DNA of 64,000 bases from Streptomyces fulvoviolaceus. GTDB lineage: Bacteria > Actinomycetota > Actinomycetes > Streptomycetales > Streptomycetaceae. The notes beneath the pieces were generated by a model, which was not told the DNA's origin, made no database searches, and saw only the letters and a list, made by a program, of their open reading frames with translations. The stretch lies in NCBI RefSeq assembly GCF_000718165.1, contig NZ_JOEY01000032.1:1-64000 (forward strand), given 5' to 3'. This document shows, in pieces, positions 36,924-45,672 of the stretch. Both the position numbers and the translations under genes were made by a program. Position 1 is the first letter of the stretch. Each line of letters opens with the position of its first letter.

Positions 36924-38441
36924 ATGGGGGAGAAGGTCGTGGCAGGTCGGTTCGATCTGTCCGATCGCCAGCGCTACCGCGACAAGCTCCGGCAGTGCCT
37001 GGCGGGACTGGAGCGGCTGCTGGCGGAGCAGCGGTTCGATCGGCCGAAGAACCTCATGGGGGTGGAGATCGAATTGAATCTCGTCGGCACCGACGGGATG
37101 CCGAGAATGCTGAATGCGCAAGTACTCGAGCGCATCGCAAGTCGAGATTTCCAAACAGAACTCGCCATGTTCAACCTGGAAGTCAACATAGCCCCACACC
37201 GATTGGGCGGGCGGGTATTCGACCGGCTCGCCGAGGAACTCCGCACCTCGCTGGCATATGCCCATCGAAAGGCGGGCGAGCTCGACGCCGGAATCCTGAT
37301 GATCGGCATTCTGCCGACCCTCGACCGGGACGACCTGGTCTCCTCCAACCTCTCCGACGTCGACCGCTACACCCTGCTCAACGACCAGATCGTGGCCGCC
37401 CGTGGCGAGGACTTCCTCCTCGACATCGCCGGCGTGGAGCGCCTCACCTGCACCTCGAAGTCGATAGCCCCGGAGGCCGCCTGCACCTCGGTGCAGCTGC
37501 ACCTCCAGGTGACCCCGGCCCGCTTCGCCGACGTGTGGAACGCCGCCCAGGCCGTCGCCGCCGCCCAGGTCGCCGTGGGCGCCAACTCGCCCTTCCTGTT
37601 CGGCCGCGAGCTGTGGTCCGAGTCCAGGCCCCCGCTGTTCCAGCAGTCCACCGACACCCGCCCGCCCGAACTCCAGGCCCAGGGAGTGCGGCCCCGCACC
37701 TGGTTCGGCGAGCGGTGGATCTCCTCGGCGTACGACCTCTTCGAGGAGAACGCGCGCTACTACCCGGCCCTCCTGCCGATCTGCGACGACGAGGATCCGC
37801 TGGAGGTCCTCGACGAGGGCGGCGTCCCCAAACTCGCCGAACTCGTCCTGCACAACGGCACGGTGTACCGCTGGAACCGCCCGGTGTACGGCATCGCCGA
37901 CGGCGTCCCGCACCTGCGCGTCGAGAACCGCGTGCTGCCCGCCGGCCCCACCGTCACCGACGTCATCGCCAACGCGGCCTTCTACTACGGCCTGGTCCGC
38001 GCCCTCGCCGAGGAGCCGCGGCCGGTGTGGACCCGGCTGCCGTTCGCGGCGGCCGCCGCCAACTTCGACGCCGCCTGCCGCCACGGCATCGACGCCCGCT
38101 TCACCTGGCCCCGGCGCGGCCGGTACGGCGGCACGACCGAGGTCGACGCCGTGAGCCTCGTACGCGACGAACTGCTGCCGCTCGCCGAGGCCGGGCTCCA
38201 GGCATGGGGCGTCGAGGCCGCCGACCGGGACCTGTACCTCGGGGTGATCGAGGAGCGGTGCCGGCGCCGGGCCAACGGCGCGTCCTGGCAGGCCGCCACC
38301 TTCCACCGGGCCCTGGAGTCGGGGCTCTCGCGGGAGGCGGCACTGGCCGCCACGACCCGGCGCTACAGCGAGCTGATGCACCAGGGCGAGCCGGTGCACA
38401 CCTGGCCGGTGGGACTGCCGGAACCGGTGCCGCTGGGGTGA
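36924..38441 (+). CDS. Glutamate-cysteine ligase (GCS2) family protein
   Basis: A 505-residue enzyme of the carboxylate-amine ligase GCS2 family. The ATP/metal site is seen in NLMGVEIELNLVG (about residues 44-56), then AMFNLEVNIAPHRLGG, TSVQLHLQV and GVPHLRVENRVLPAG. It probably joins an amino-acid carboxylate to an amine using ATP. The exact substrate is unknown. It should not be called GshA, because Streptomyces use mycothiol. The ATG at 36924 has GGAGGG about 10 bases upstream. It ends 9 bp from the convergent von Willebrand gene. Confidence 0.85.
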   Translation: MGEKVVAGRFDLSDRQRYRDKLRQCLAGLERLLAEQRFDRPKNLMGVEIELNLVGTDGMPRMLNAQVLERIASRDFQTELAMFNLEVNIAPHRLGGRVFDRLAEELRTSLAYAHRKAGELDAGILMIGILPTLDRDDLVSSNLSDVDRYTLLNDQIVAARGEDFLLDIAGVERLTCTSKSIAPEAACTSVQLHLQVTPARFADVWNAAQAVAAAQVAVGANSPFLFGRELWSESRPPLFQQSTDTRPPELQAQGVRPRTWFGERWISSAYDLFEENARYYPALLPICDDEDPLEVLDEGGVPKLAELVLHNGTVYRWNRPVYGIADGVPHLRVENRVLPAGPTVTDVIANAAFYYGLVRALAEEPRPVWTRLPFAAAAANFDAACRHGIDARFTWPRRGRYGGTTEVDAVSLVRDELLPLAEAGLQAWGVEAADRDLYLGVIEERCRRRANGASWQAATFHRALESGLSREAALAATTRRYSELMHQGEPVHTWPVGLPEPVPLG

Positions 38442-38450
38442 ACCGATGGG

Positions 38451-40223
38451 TCAGCCCTGGTTGCCCTGCGCTCCCGCCGCCACGATCGCCTTGAGGATGA
38501 CCGTGTGGATCTGCGCCGGGTCGTTGACCTGCTGGCCGGAGCCGCCGGTCGCCCGCGCGATCTGCTCGGCCTCCGCCTTGTCGGCGTCGGGGCCCACGGC
38601 GATCACGATGAGCGGCACGGGGCGTTCGGGGTTGGTGAGCTTCTCCAGCTGACTGATCAGGGCCGAACGCGAGATGCTGCCCGGGTCCTGGTTGACGCCG
38701 TCGGTCAGGACGACCAGCGCGTTGAACTTGCCCTCGGCGTAGGAGGACGTGGCCGCCTTGTACGCGGCGAGGGTGGTGTCGTACAGGCCGGTGGCGCCGT
38801 TCGGGACCGGCTCGAGGCTGCCGAACGCCGCCGACAGGCGGTCCCGCTGGGTGCCGTCGCTCGTGCTGTCGCCGAGTCGTTCGGTCGGCACGAGGACGCG
38901 GTAGTCCTTGTCGCCGTCCAGCTCGGTGGAGAACTCCCACAGGCCGATCTGGTCCTCCTGCGTGAACGTGGCCAGGGCCTGCAGGAGCGAGGCCTTGGTG
39001 ACGTCCATCCGGGACCGGCCGGTGCCCGGCACGGACTCCGACATGGAGGAGGAGGCGTCCACGACCGTGGTGATCCGCGCGCTCTGCACTGTGATCGTCC
39101 AGGTGCCGAGGGCCTCCTGGAGCGAGGCCGCCGAGGCGGGTTCGACGGCGGCGTCCGTGTACGGCTGCGGGTTCTTGCCGCCGGCCTTGGCGACCAGCGT
39201 GCGCGACACCTGCTCGTCGGAGGTTCTGAACCCCTGGTCCGTCAGCAGCTGTTGCTGCTCCGGCCGGCCGAGGAAGGTCATGAACCGGATCGCGGCCCGG
39301 CTCTCGTCGGTCGTGAGCTTCTGCTCGTCGACGAGGGCGTACGGGTAGTCGAGTCGCGGTGAGCCGTCCTTCGGATAGAAGAAGTCCAGGCTGCCCCCGC
39401 CGTCGGCCGACGAGTTGTACGCGAAGGCCGCCTGTTCGGAAAGGATCAGTGCCTGATTGCGCTTCGGATTGCCCTGCTCCGTGCCCGAGGAGTCGCGCGG
39501 CAGCGTGTCCAGCACCTGGGTGTCGCTGTCCGAGGTGCGCTGCGAGAGCGTCTTCATCATGGCCGCGGCCTGCGTGTCCCCGCCCTCGACCTGACCTGCG
39601 GCGCTGGTGAGCTGGGTGAGGGCGAGCAGCCCGGTCGCGCTGCGCGCGGGATCGGCCGCACCGAGCTTGAGGGAGTCGCCCTGCAGGGCCGCGCCGGCCA
39701 GTTCGATCCAGTTGTACGTCTTGTTCGGCCAGCCCAGCGACTTCGCTGCCTTGGGCACCATCGCCATCCCGAGCGGGGTGGAGGCGATGGTGCCGACCCG
39801 GGCCACCTCCGTCGCGCCGGCGTCCTCGGAGATCTGGTCCACCCACACCTTGGAGTCCGGCACCCAGACCTGCGCGTCCGGCTTCTTCCCGGCCATGAGG
39901 GTGTCCCTGACCTTGTACGACTCGTGCCCGGTCACCGTGACGTCGAGGCAGCGGCCGTCGGAGGTGAGGTTCTGGTCGTGGGCCCGCTTCGCCGCGGTCT
40001 CCAGGGCCGGAGCCATGTCCGGGGAGGCGGCGACCTTCAGCCGCACCGGGTCGTCCTGGCAGGAGGAGCCGAAGGAGAGCAGTCCGCCCTGGACGGCGGC
40101 CGCGGTACCGCCGGCGACGGCGAGGACGAGCACCGTCGCGACGGCCACGGTGCGGCGGCGCGCGCGTGGACGGGGGTCGCTGCCGCCCGCCCCATACTGA
40201 TCGGGCAAGCTGTGACGTCCCAT
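38451..40223 (-). CDS. Substrate-binding and von Willebrand factor A domain protein
   Basis: A 590-residue membrane-anchored protein. After a basic N-terminus comes one helix (TVAVATVLVLAVAGGTAAAV), then an extracytoplasmic solute-binding-like domain (about residues 60-380; KVAASPDMAPALETAAKRAH). A von Willebrand A domain follows (about 395-580) with the MIDAS motif DASSSM and a later metal-site DGVNQDPGS. It is probably an external adhesion or sensing protein; no partner gene is adjacent. Start ATG 40223. The promoter should lie in 40224-40411, between it and the divergent CPBP gene. Confidence 0.85.
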   Translation of the reverse strand: MGRHSLPDQYGAGGSDPRPRARRRTVAVATVLVLAVAGGTAAAVQGGLLSFGSSCQDDPVRLKVAASPDMAPALETAAKRAHDQNLTSDGRCLDVTVTGHESYKVRDTLMAGKKPDAQVWVPDSKVWVDQISEDAGATEVARVGTIASTPLGMAMVPKAAKSLGWPNKTYNWIELAGAALQGDSLKLGAADPARSATGLLALTQLTSAAGQVEGGDTQAAAMMKTLSQRTSDSDTQVLDTLPRDSSGTEQGNPKRNQALILSEQAAFAYNSSADGGGSLDFFYPKDGSPRLDYPYALVDEQKLTTDESRAAIRFMTFLGRPEQQQLLTDQGFRTSDEQVSRTLVAKAGGKNPQPYTDAAVEPASAASLQEALGTWTITVQSARITTVVDASSSMSESVPGTGRSRMDVTKASLLQALATFTQEDQIGLWEFSTELDGDKDYRVLVPTERLGDSTSDGTQRDRLSAAFGSLEPVPNGATGLYDTTLAAYKAATSSYAEGKFNALVVLTDGVNQDPGSISRSALISQLEKLTNPERPVPLIVIAVGPDADKAEAEQIARATGGSGQQVNDPAQIHTVILKAIVAAGAQGNQG

Positions 40224-40411
40224 GACGGTGGAGCCCCTCCCTGTCGACGCTCGTGCCGGAACGCGGCCGTATATGGCAGGAAAAGGGGAGGTACGCCCCG
40301 TACGGCGTCCGTCCCCCCGACGGCCTGTCGCGCACGATCTTCGTAACTTCTTTCGAGACCCTAGCGGGGCGACGGTGGGGATGAGGCGGGATTGCTCAAC
40401 TGGAGGCAGGT

Positions 40412-41212
40412 GTGCAGGACGAGGCGGGGCCGGTGGCCGATTCTTTTCCCCAGGAGGGGCCCTCGCGACGGATTCTTCGTGACGAGACGCTGCTCGTTCT
40501 GGGGCTTTCGCTAGGTGCGAGCGGTGTGTCCGCCCTGATCAGTTTTGTCGGATCGGTCACCAAACCGGGAGGTCTCAAGGATCAGGCGGCGACCCTCAAC
40601 GCCTCGGCCGCGCCGGGCCGTCCGTGGCTTGATCTTGCCTGGCAGCTCTTCGGGATCGCGTCGGCCCTGGTGCCCGTCATGCTCGTCGCGCACTTCCTGC
40701 TGCGTGAGGGGCAGGGCCTCAGGACCCTCGGCTTCGACCGCACCCGGCCCTGGCCCGACCTCGGCCGCGGAGCCGCAGTCGCGGCCGTCATCGGCAGCAC
40801 CGGAATCGCCTTCTACCTGGCCGCCCGGGGCCTCGGCTTCAACCTCACCGTGGTGCCCGAGGCGCTGCCCGAGGTGTGGTGGAAGTACCCCGTCCTGATC
40901 CTCTCGGCGATGCAGAACGCGATCCTCGAAGAGGTGATCGTCGTCGGCTATCTGCTGCGCCGGCTGCACCAGTTGGGCTGGACGCCGGGCACCGCGCTGG
41001 TGGCCAGTTCCGTACTGCGCGGTAGCTACCACCTCTACCAGGGCATCGGCGGCTTCGTCGGCAACATGGTCATGGGTGTGGTGTTCGTGTACCTGTACCG
41101 GCGCTGGGGTCGGGTGGGTCCCCTGGTGGTGGCGCATTCCCTGCTCGACATCGGGGCGTTCGTGGGCTACGCGCTGCTGGCCGGGAAGGTGGGCTGGCTG
41201 CCGACGGCGTGA
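40412..41212 (+). CDS. CPBP family intramembrane protease-like protein
   Basis: A 266-residue membrane protein with about six to eight helices and the CPBP/Abi domain. Motif 1 is ILEEVIVVGYLLRRL; the glutamate pair is present, but the usual EExxxR arginine is replaced (EEVIVV). Motif 2 is LRGSYHLYQG, and motif 3 is VVAHSLLDIGAF. The family includes prenyl-protein proteases and bacteriocin-immunity proteins; the changed motif 1 makes protease activity uncertain, though this variant is common in actinobacteria. The start is GTG 40412 after GGAGG. Confidence 0.84.
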   Translation: MQDEAGPVADSFPQEGPSRRILRDETLLVLGLSLGASGVSALISFVGSVTKPGGLKDQAATLNASAAPGRPWLDLAWQLFGIASALVPVMLVAHFLLREGQGLRTLGFDRTRPWPDLGRGAAVAAVIGSTGIAFYLAARGLGFNLTVVPEALPEVWWKYPVLILSAMQNAILEEVIVVGYLLRRLHQLGWTPGTALVASSVLRGSYHLYQGIGGFVGNMVMGVVFVYLYRRWGRVGPLVVAHSLLDIGAFVGYALLAGKVGWLPTA

Positions 41213-41229
41213 GCCGCCGGCGGCATGTC

Positions 41230-42039
41230 TCAGGCCAGTAGCTCGCCCTCGATGACGGTCACCGCGCGACCGCCGAGCAGCGTGCGCTCGCCTCGCAGCT
41301 CGGTGCGGACGCGGCCGGAGCGGGGCGAGGCCTGCAGGCCGGTGAGTTCGGTGCGGCCGAGGCGCTCGGACCAGTAGGGGGCGAGCGCCGTGTGGGCGCT
41401 GCCGGTGACCGGGTCCTCGTCGATGCCGACGTTCGGGAAGAAGCAGCGGGAGACGAAGTCGTAGCCCAGCGCGGGGTCCTCGGCGCGGGCGGTGGCGATG
41501 ATGCCGCGCTCGGAGTGGGCGGCCAGTGCCTTGTGGTCCGGGTTCAGGGCGTGGACCGTCTTCTCGTCGGCGAGTTCGACCAGCAGGTCGCCGATGTTCG
41601 GGCCGGTGTCGAAGGCGGTCAGTGGCTCGGCGCCCAAGGCCTCGGCGACCCCGTCCGGGAGCTCGACCGGGGTGAGCGGGGCCGTCGGGAAGTCCAGGGT
41701 GATCGAGCCGTCCTCGCCGGGTGTCGCGATGAGGACGCCGCTGCGGGTGGCGAACCGTACGGGGCCCTCGTGGGCGCCGGTGGTGTGCAGGACGTGGGCC
41801 GTCGCGAGCGTCGCGTGCCCGCACATGTTCACCTCGGTCGCCGGGGTGAACCAGCGCAGCGCCCAGTCGGCCTCGCCGCCCTCGGGCAGACGGTGGGCGA
41901 AGGCCGTCTCCGCGTGGTTGACCTCGAGGGCGATGTTCTGGAGCCGGTTGTCGTCCGGGAAGGCGTCGAGGAGAAGGACGCCGGCCGGGTTGCCGGCGAA
42001 GGGGCGGTCGGTGAAGGCGTCGACGATTCGGATCTGCAT
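41230..42039 (-). CDS. PhzF family isomerase/epimerase
   Basis: A 269-residue PhzF-like protein with two similar alpha/beta lobes. The N-terminal VDAFTDRPFAGNPAGV is the family signature, and the active-site glutamate lies in NHAETAFAH. GHATLATAHVL and GSAHTALAPYW mark the central region. It probably isomerises a cyclic or diketo compound; there is no phenazine cluster nearby, so the substrate is unknown. It starts at ATG 42039, divergent from the PadR gene. Confidence 0.88.
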   Translation of the reverse strand: MQIRIVDAFTDRPFAGNPAGVLLLDAFPDDNRLQNIALEVNHAETAFAHRLPEGGEADWALRWFTPATEVNMCGHATLATAHVLHTTGAHEGPVRFATRSGVLIATPGEDGSITLDFPTAPLTPVELPDGVAEALGAEPLTAFDTGPNIGDLLVELADEKTVHALNPDHKALAAHSERGIIATARAEDPALGYDFVSRCFFPNVGIDEDPVTGSAHTALAPYWSERLGRTELTGLQASPRSGRVRTELRGERTLLGGRAVTVIEGELLA

Positions 42040-42156
42040 GCCCGCGACGCTACGGGTTCGGTGAAGCCGCAGGACAAGGCCAATTCCGGGCCGCTGGACC
42101 CATTTCGGAGCCGCAGCCCTGAGCCAGGGGGCTTGCCTTGCGAACTGTTCCGATAT

Positions 42157-42186
42157 ATCGTTGACGCATCGCGACAGATCAACGAT
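42157..42186 (+). promoter_or_regulatory. Candidate PadR operator
   Basis: A perfect 8-bp inverted repeat, ATCGTTGA (42157-42164) and TCAACGAT (42179-42186), with a 14-bp spacer. It lies 18-47 bp upstream of the PadR start codon, where a repressor would block transcription. An AT-rich flank (CGATATATCG, 42151-42160) overlaps it. Confidence 0.65.
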
Positions 42187-42203
42187 GGAATGGAGTGATT
42201 GCG

Positions 42204-42827
42204 ATGCGTTCCCATGGATTCGAACGTGGACACGGTGGTGCGGGTCGTCGGGGCCGAGATGGCGTCGAGGCTCTGCGTGGCGCCTTCGGCCCCTTCGGGC
42301 CGGGCGGGCCGGGTGGTCCCGGCTTCGGCGGACCGGGCTTCGGTCCGGGCCCCTGGGGCCCGAGGGGCCGCGGCGGACCGCGGGGGAGGGCGCGGCGCGG
42401 CGATGTGCGCGCGTCGATCCTGGCCCTGCTCAAGGACCGGCCGATGCACGGTTACGAGATGATCCAGGAGATCGCCGAGCGCAGCGGCGGGGCGTGGAAG
42501 CCCAGCCCAGGCTCGGTGTACCCCACCCTCCAGCTGCTGGAGGACGAGGGCCTGATCATCAGCGCGAGCGAGGGCGGCAAGAAGCTCTTCTCGCTCACGG
42601 ACGCCGGCCGTACCGCGGCCGACGAGGGCCCGGACGCGCCCTGGGAGGAAGCCTCCCGCGGCATCGACTTCGAGGCTCTCGGCGAGATCCGGCAGGCCGG
42701 CTTCGGTCTGATGGAGGCCTTCGGCCAGGTCTGGAAGACCGGCAGCAAGGAGCAGCGCGAGAAGGCGCTCACCGTCATCAACGAAGCCCGTAAGAAGCTG
42801 TACCTCATCCTTGCCGATGAGGGCTGA
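42204..42827 (+). CDS. PadR family transcriptional regulator
   Basis: A 207-residue regulator. The first 60 residues are a G/P/F-rich disordered region. The PadR winged HTH follows (RGDVRASILALLKDRPMHGY, EMIQEIAERSGGAWKPSPGS, VYPTLQLLEDEGLI), then a C-terminal helical dimerisation region. The ATG at 42204 has GGAG (42192-42195) 8 bases upstream, better than the GTG at 42195. The operator immediately upstream suggests autorepression. A ligand is not known. Confidence 0.9.
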   Translation: MRSHGFERGHGGAGRRGRDGVEALRGAFGPFGPGGPGGPGFGGPGFGPGPWGPRGRGGPRGRARRGDVRASILALLKDRPMHGYEMIQEIAERSGGAWKPSPGSVYPTLQLLEDEGLIISASEGGKKLFSLTDAGRTAADEGPDAPWEEASRGIDFEALGEIRQAGFGLMEAFGQVWKTGSKEQREKALTVINEARKKLYLILADEG

Positions 42828-42864
42828 CAGCAGTCGTACGGCAGTCATGTCGTACGGCGGTGAG

Positions 42865-42897
42865 AGGCGCCCCGTGGAGTGATCCGCGGGGCGCCTT
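42865..42897 (+). terminator. Convergent terminator between PadR and SRPBCC genes
   Basis: A 10-bp stem (42865-42874 with 42887-42896) with a 12-base loop and TTCGT after it. It lies between two genes facing each other and can serve both. Confidence 0.8.
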
Positions 42898-42930
42898 CGT
42901 GTGTCCGTCGGTCCTTCGTGTGCCCGTGGG

Positions 42931-43359
42931 TCAGGACACCAGCCCGGCCAGCTTGCGCAGCGACTCGTTGAGCGCGGCGGTCCCCGAGTCCTTGAGCTTG
43001 CCCGCCATCAGCGAGACCGCGGCGCCCGTGAACTCGCCGTCGATGCGGACCGTGGTGGCGTCGCCGTCCGGTGTGAGCGTGTAGCGCGTGGCGACGCTCA
43101 CGGCCATCGGGCCCTTGCCCTGGATGGCGAACACCCGTGCCGGTTCCAGCTCCGCGATGGTCCACTCGACCTCGGCCGGGAACCCCATGAGCTTCATGTT
43201 CTCCTGGAAGGTCCCGCCCACTTCGAGGGCCGTGGGGCCGCCCTTGGGGAAGCTGGTGTGGGTGGCGTTCCAGTCCCCGTACGCGGGCCAGTTCGTGAGC
43301 TGGGCCCACACCTTCTCGGCCGGTGCCCCGATACGTGCCTCCGCGCTGATCTCGGCCAT
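42931..43359 (-). CDS. SRPBCC (START-like) family protein
   Basis: A 142-residue protein of the polyketide-cyclase/START-like fold. ISAEARIGAPAEKVWAQLTN at the start, WPAYGDWNATHTSFPKGGP, and a C-terminal long helix (SLMAGKLKDSGTAALNESLR) are typical. The fold binds a hydrophobic ligand in a cavity; no ligand can be named. The start is ATG 43359. Confidence 0.87.
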   Translation of the reverse strand: MAEISAEARIGAPAEKVWAQLTNWPAYGDWNATHTSFPKGGPTALEVGGTFQENMKLMGFPAEVEWTIAELEPARVFAIQGKGPMAVSVATRYTLTPDGDATTVRIDGEFTGAAVSLMAGKLKDSGTAALNESLRKLAGLVS

Positions 43360-43480
43360 GCGACCACCTCTTCGACTCGGGCTTCGGTGTCGCGGAACGT
43401 AGCCGCAGGGCCTGGAACATTCAATGCTGATGAACCGTCAGAAAGTGTGGAGAGGTGGGGAGACGGGCCCGGCCGGCCGT

Positions 43481-43669
43481 TCAGGCGACCCGCCGTATCA
43501 CCGCCGCGTCGAACAGATCCCACGCACGCGGGAAGGCGCTCTCGTCGTGGCAGTGCCACGCCTCCCAGAACAGGTCGGCGAGCAGCGCGTCCTCCGGGGC
43601 GTACACCCGGTAGACGTACTGCTTGCCGTCGACGGCCGGCAGAGCCACCAGCCAGCACCTGCTCTCCAC
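43481..43669 (-). CDS. Hypothetical small protein, conserved in Streptomyces
   Basis: A protein of about 62 residues, RCWLVALPAVDGKQYVYRVY, APEDALLADLFWEAWHCHDE and FPRAWDLFDAAVIRRVA. No domain is known. The GTG start at 43669 gives the conserved part; the frame remains open to 43723 with a TTG start. No strong ribosome site is visible for either. The C-terminus is rich in tryptophan and acidic residues. Confidence 0.6.
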   Translation of the reverse strand: MESRCWLVALPAVDGKQYVYRVYAPEDALLADLFWEAWHCHDESAFPRAWDLFDAAVIRRVA

Positions 43670-43867
43670 GTCTTTTTTGGACGAGCCGAGGCGCACTGCG
43701 GTTGCGCGCGGGGCGCACGGCAAGGCGGCGCGCGCCTCAGCGGGGAAAGGGGTGTGATCTCATCCGCAAGGAGGAGATTTTCGCGGCCGGGGTCCACTCT
43801 GTGTGGGACGCGAAAATGCTTCCCCCCGGGGATGACCCGAGCCGAAGGGGCTGATGGGGTAGGGGAT

Positions 43868-44434
43868 GTGCAACCCCGTATCCCCCGGCAGTCCGCCCGT
43901 GACCAGGGCGGAGTGCCGCCAACAGGCGCGGACGGCGCTGCCGGGCTCAGTGAAGAGCTGGCAGCGGTGGTCTCCGGTGCCCGCCGCCGGGCGCTCAGGG
44001 ACGGGGACCGGCAGATCGACACGGCCCATCTGCTGCACTCGCTCCTGGAGTCCGACCCCGAGGTGTCCGCCGTCTTCGAGGGCACACCGCAGATGGCCCG
44101 GCTGCTGGGCTATCTCGTGCAGCGCAGCATCGGCTACGGACTGCGTTGGCAGGGCACCGTCGAGGACTCCGGCGCCGTGCCCGTCGTGACCTCGGCCGAG
44201 GGCTTCTCCCCGCTGGCCGCGGGCGCGATGGGGTACGCCGGTGCGCGTGCCGCCCGGCGGGGTGGCGGCCCGGCCCGCGGTATCGACCTGCTCGCGGCGA
44301 TCCTCGTGGACTCCGAGTCCCGCGCCGTCGAGGTGCTCGGCCGTGCCGGCATCGACGCGCACGAGGTGTTCGCCCGGATCGACGACCGCTCACCGCGCAG
44401 CCTGTGGGGAGAGCCGCCGTGGTCCAGCCGTTGA
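43868..44434 (+). CDS. Clp N-terminal domain protein
   Basis: A 188-residue protein made of a double Clp repeat (ClpN). The first is LSEELAAVVSGARRRALRDG...IDTAHLLHSLLESDPEV, and the second is GARAARRGGGPARGIDLLAAILVDSESRAVEVLGRAGI. No ATPase domain follows, so it is a stand-alone adaptor-type protein. It may deliver substrates to ClpC/P, as ClpN adaptors do in related bacteria; this is inference. The start is GTG 43868. It lies 52 bp before the EamA gene on the same strand. Confidence 0.83.
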   Translation: MQPRIPRQSARDQGGVPPTGADGAAGLSEELAAVVSGARRRALRDGDRQIDTAHLLHSLLESDPEVSAVFEGTPQMARLLGYLVQRSIGYGLRWQGTVEDSGAVPVVTSAEGFSPLAAGAMGYAGARAARRGGGPARGIDLLAAILVDSESRAVEVLGRAGIDAHEVFARIDDRSPRSLWGEPPWSSR

Positions 44435-44486
44435 GACAGGTGTCAACGGGGGTGACGGTCATGTCATCGCCTGTCATCATGTGCCG

Positions 44487-45485
44487 GTGCAGACGTATGA
44501 GAGCAGTCAGGGTGGTGCGGGCAAGAGCGTGGGGCTCGGCCTGGCGCTGGTGTCCGCGCTCGCCTTCGGCGGATCCGGGGTCGCGGCCAAGCCGTTGATC
44601 GAGGCGGGACTCGACCCGCTCCACGTGGTGTGGCTGCGGGTGGCGGGCGCCGCCCTCGTGATGCTGCCGCTCGCCGTGCGCCACCGCGCCCTGCTGCGCA
44701 GCCGGCCCGCCCTGCTCGCCGGCTTCGGACTGCTCGGCGTGGCCGGTGTGCAGGCCTTCTACTTCGCCTCGATCTCCCGCATCCCGGTCGGGGTCGCGCT
44801 GCTCGTCGAGTACTTCGCGCCCGCCCTCGTGCTCGGCTGGGTGCGGTTCGTGCAGCGGCGGCCGGTGACACGGGCCGCCGCCGTCGGCGTGGTCCTCGCG
44901 GTCGGCGGGCTCGCCTGTGTCGTCGAGGTCTGGTCGGGGCTGAGCTTCGACGCCCTCGGCCTGCTGCTCGCGCTCGGCGCCGCCTGCTGCCAGGTCGGCT
45001 ACTTCGTCCTGTCCGACCAGGGCAGCGACTCCGGGGCCGAGGCCCCCGACCCGCTCGGCGTCATCGCGTACGGTCTGCTCGTCGGCACGCTCGTGCTCAC
45101 CGTCGTCGCCCGCCCGTGGACCATGGACTGGTCCCTCCTCGCGGACAGCGCGGACATGAACGGCACCCCGGTCGCGGCCGGCCTCCTGCTCGGCTGGATC
45201 GTGCTGATCGCCACGGTCCTCGCCTACGTCACCGGCGTGCTGTCGGTGCGCCGGCTCTCGCCGCAGGTCGCCGGCGTCGTGGCCTGCCTCGAAGCGGTCA
45301 TCGCGACCGTTCTCGCCTGGTTCCTGCTCGGCGAGCACCTCTCGGCGCCGCAGATCGTGGGCGGCGTGGTGGTCCTGGCGGGCGCCTTCATCGCGCAGTC
45401 GTCGGCTCCTGCCAAGAGCTCCCCGGAGCCGGTTGCGAGCGGTGGCCCCGAAAGTCAGTTGTCCGCCCGCGAGACCGCCGCCTAG
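44487..45485 (+). CDS. EamA/DMT family transporter (first copy)
   Basis: A 332-residue drug/metabolite exporter with ten hydrophobic helices in two EamA halves (about residues 12-145 and 155-300). The opening VSALAFGGSGVAAKPLIEAG is typical. The substrate is unknown. GTG 44487 is preferred (VQTYESS), with GTG 44481 two codons earlier; no ribosome site is visible, so the mRNA may be leaderless or coupled to the ClpN gene. Confidence 0.85.
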   Translation: MQTYESSQGGAGKSVGLGLALVSALAFGGSGVAAKPLIEAGLDPLHVVWLRVAGAALVMLPLAVRHRALLRSRPALLAGFGLLGVAGVQAFYFASISRIPVGVALLVEYFAPALVLGWVRFVQRRPVTRAAAVGVVLAVGGLACVVEVWSGLSFDALGLLLALGAACCQVGYFVLSDQGSDSGAEAPDPLGVIAYGLLVGTLVLTVVARPWTMDWSLLADSADMNGTPVAAGLLLGWIVLIATVLAYVTGVLSVRRLSPQVAGVVACLEAVIATVLAWFLLGEHLSAPQIVGGVVVLAGAFIAQSSAPAKSSPEPVASGGPESQLSARETAA

Positions 45486-45495
45486 GCTGCCGATC

Positions 45496-45537
45496 ATGCA
45501 TTCCCGCGCACTCGTTCTCCCGCCGCCGGCCGCCTGA
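45496..45537 (+). CDS. Candidate leader peptide
   Basis: A 13-codon frame, ATG to TGA, encodes MHSRALVLPPPAA. It lies 136 bp before the next EamA gene and right before a set of hairpins. The run of Leu-Val-Leu-Pro-Pro-Pro would slow ribosomes. It could be an attenuation peptide, but it lacks a ribosome site I can see. Confidence 0.4.
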   Translation: MHSRALVLPPPAA

Positions 45538-45558
45538 GGCGGGCCCTCCGGCAACCAC

Positions 45559-45657
45559 GCCCGGCATGTCGCCGGGCTGAGCGGTGCTGCCCGCAGAAGA
45601 AGTCCACGGACCCCGCCGAGCGGGCGTCCTTTCCGAACTTCTGCGCACCTTGTGCGC
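45559..45657 (+). promoter_or_regulatory. Structured leader of the second EamA gene
   Basis: Three hairpins are stacked here: 45559-45565 with 45571-45577 (7-bp stem), 45593-45599 with 45638-45644 (7-bp outer stem with an inner GGAC/GTCC stem), and GCGCAC/GTGCGC (45643-45648 with 45652-45657). The last two share bases 45643-45644, so they cannot both form fully. The ribosome site GGAGAG (45662-45667) lies just after. This looks like an attenuator or riboswitch; no known class was recognised. Confidence 0.5.
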
Positions 45658-45672
45658 CTGCGGAGAGAACAC

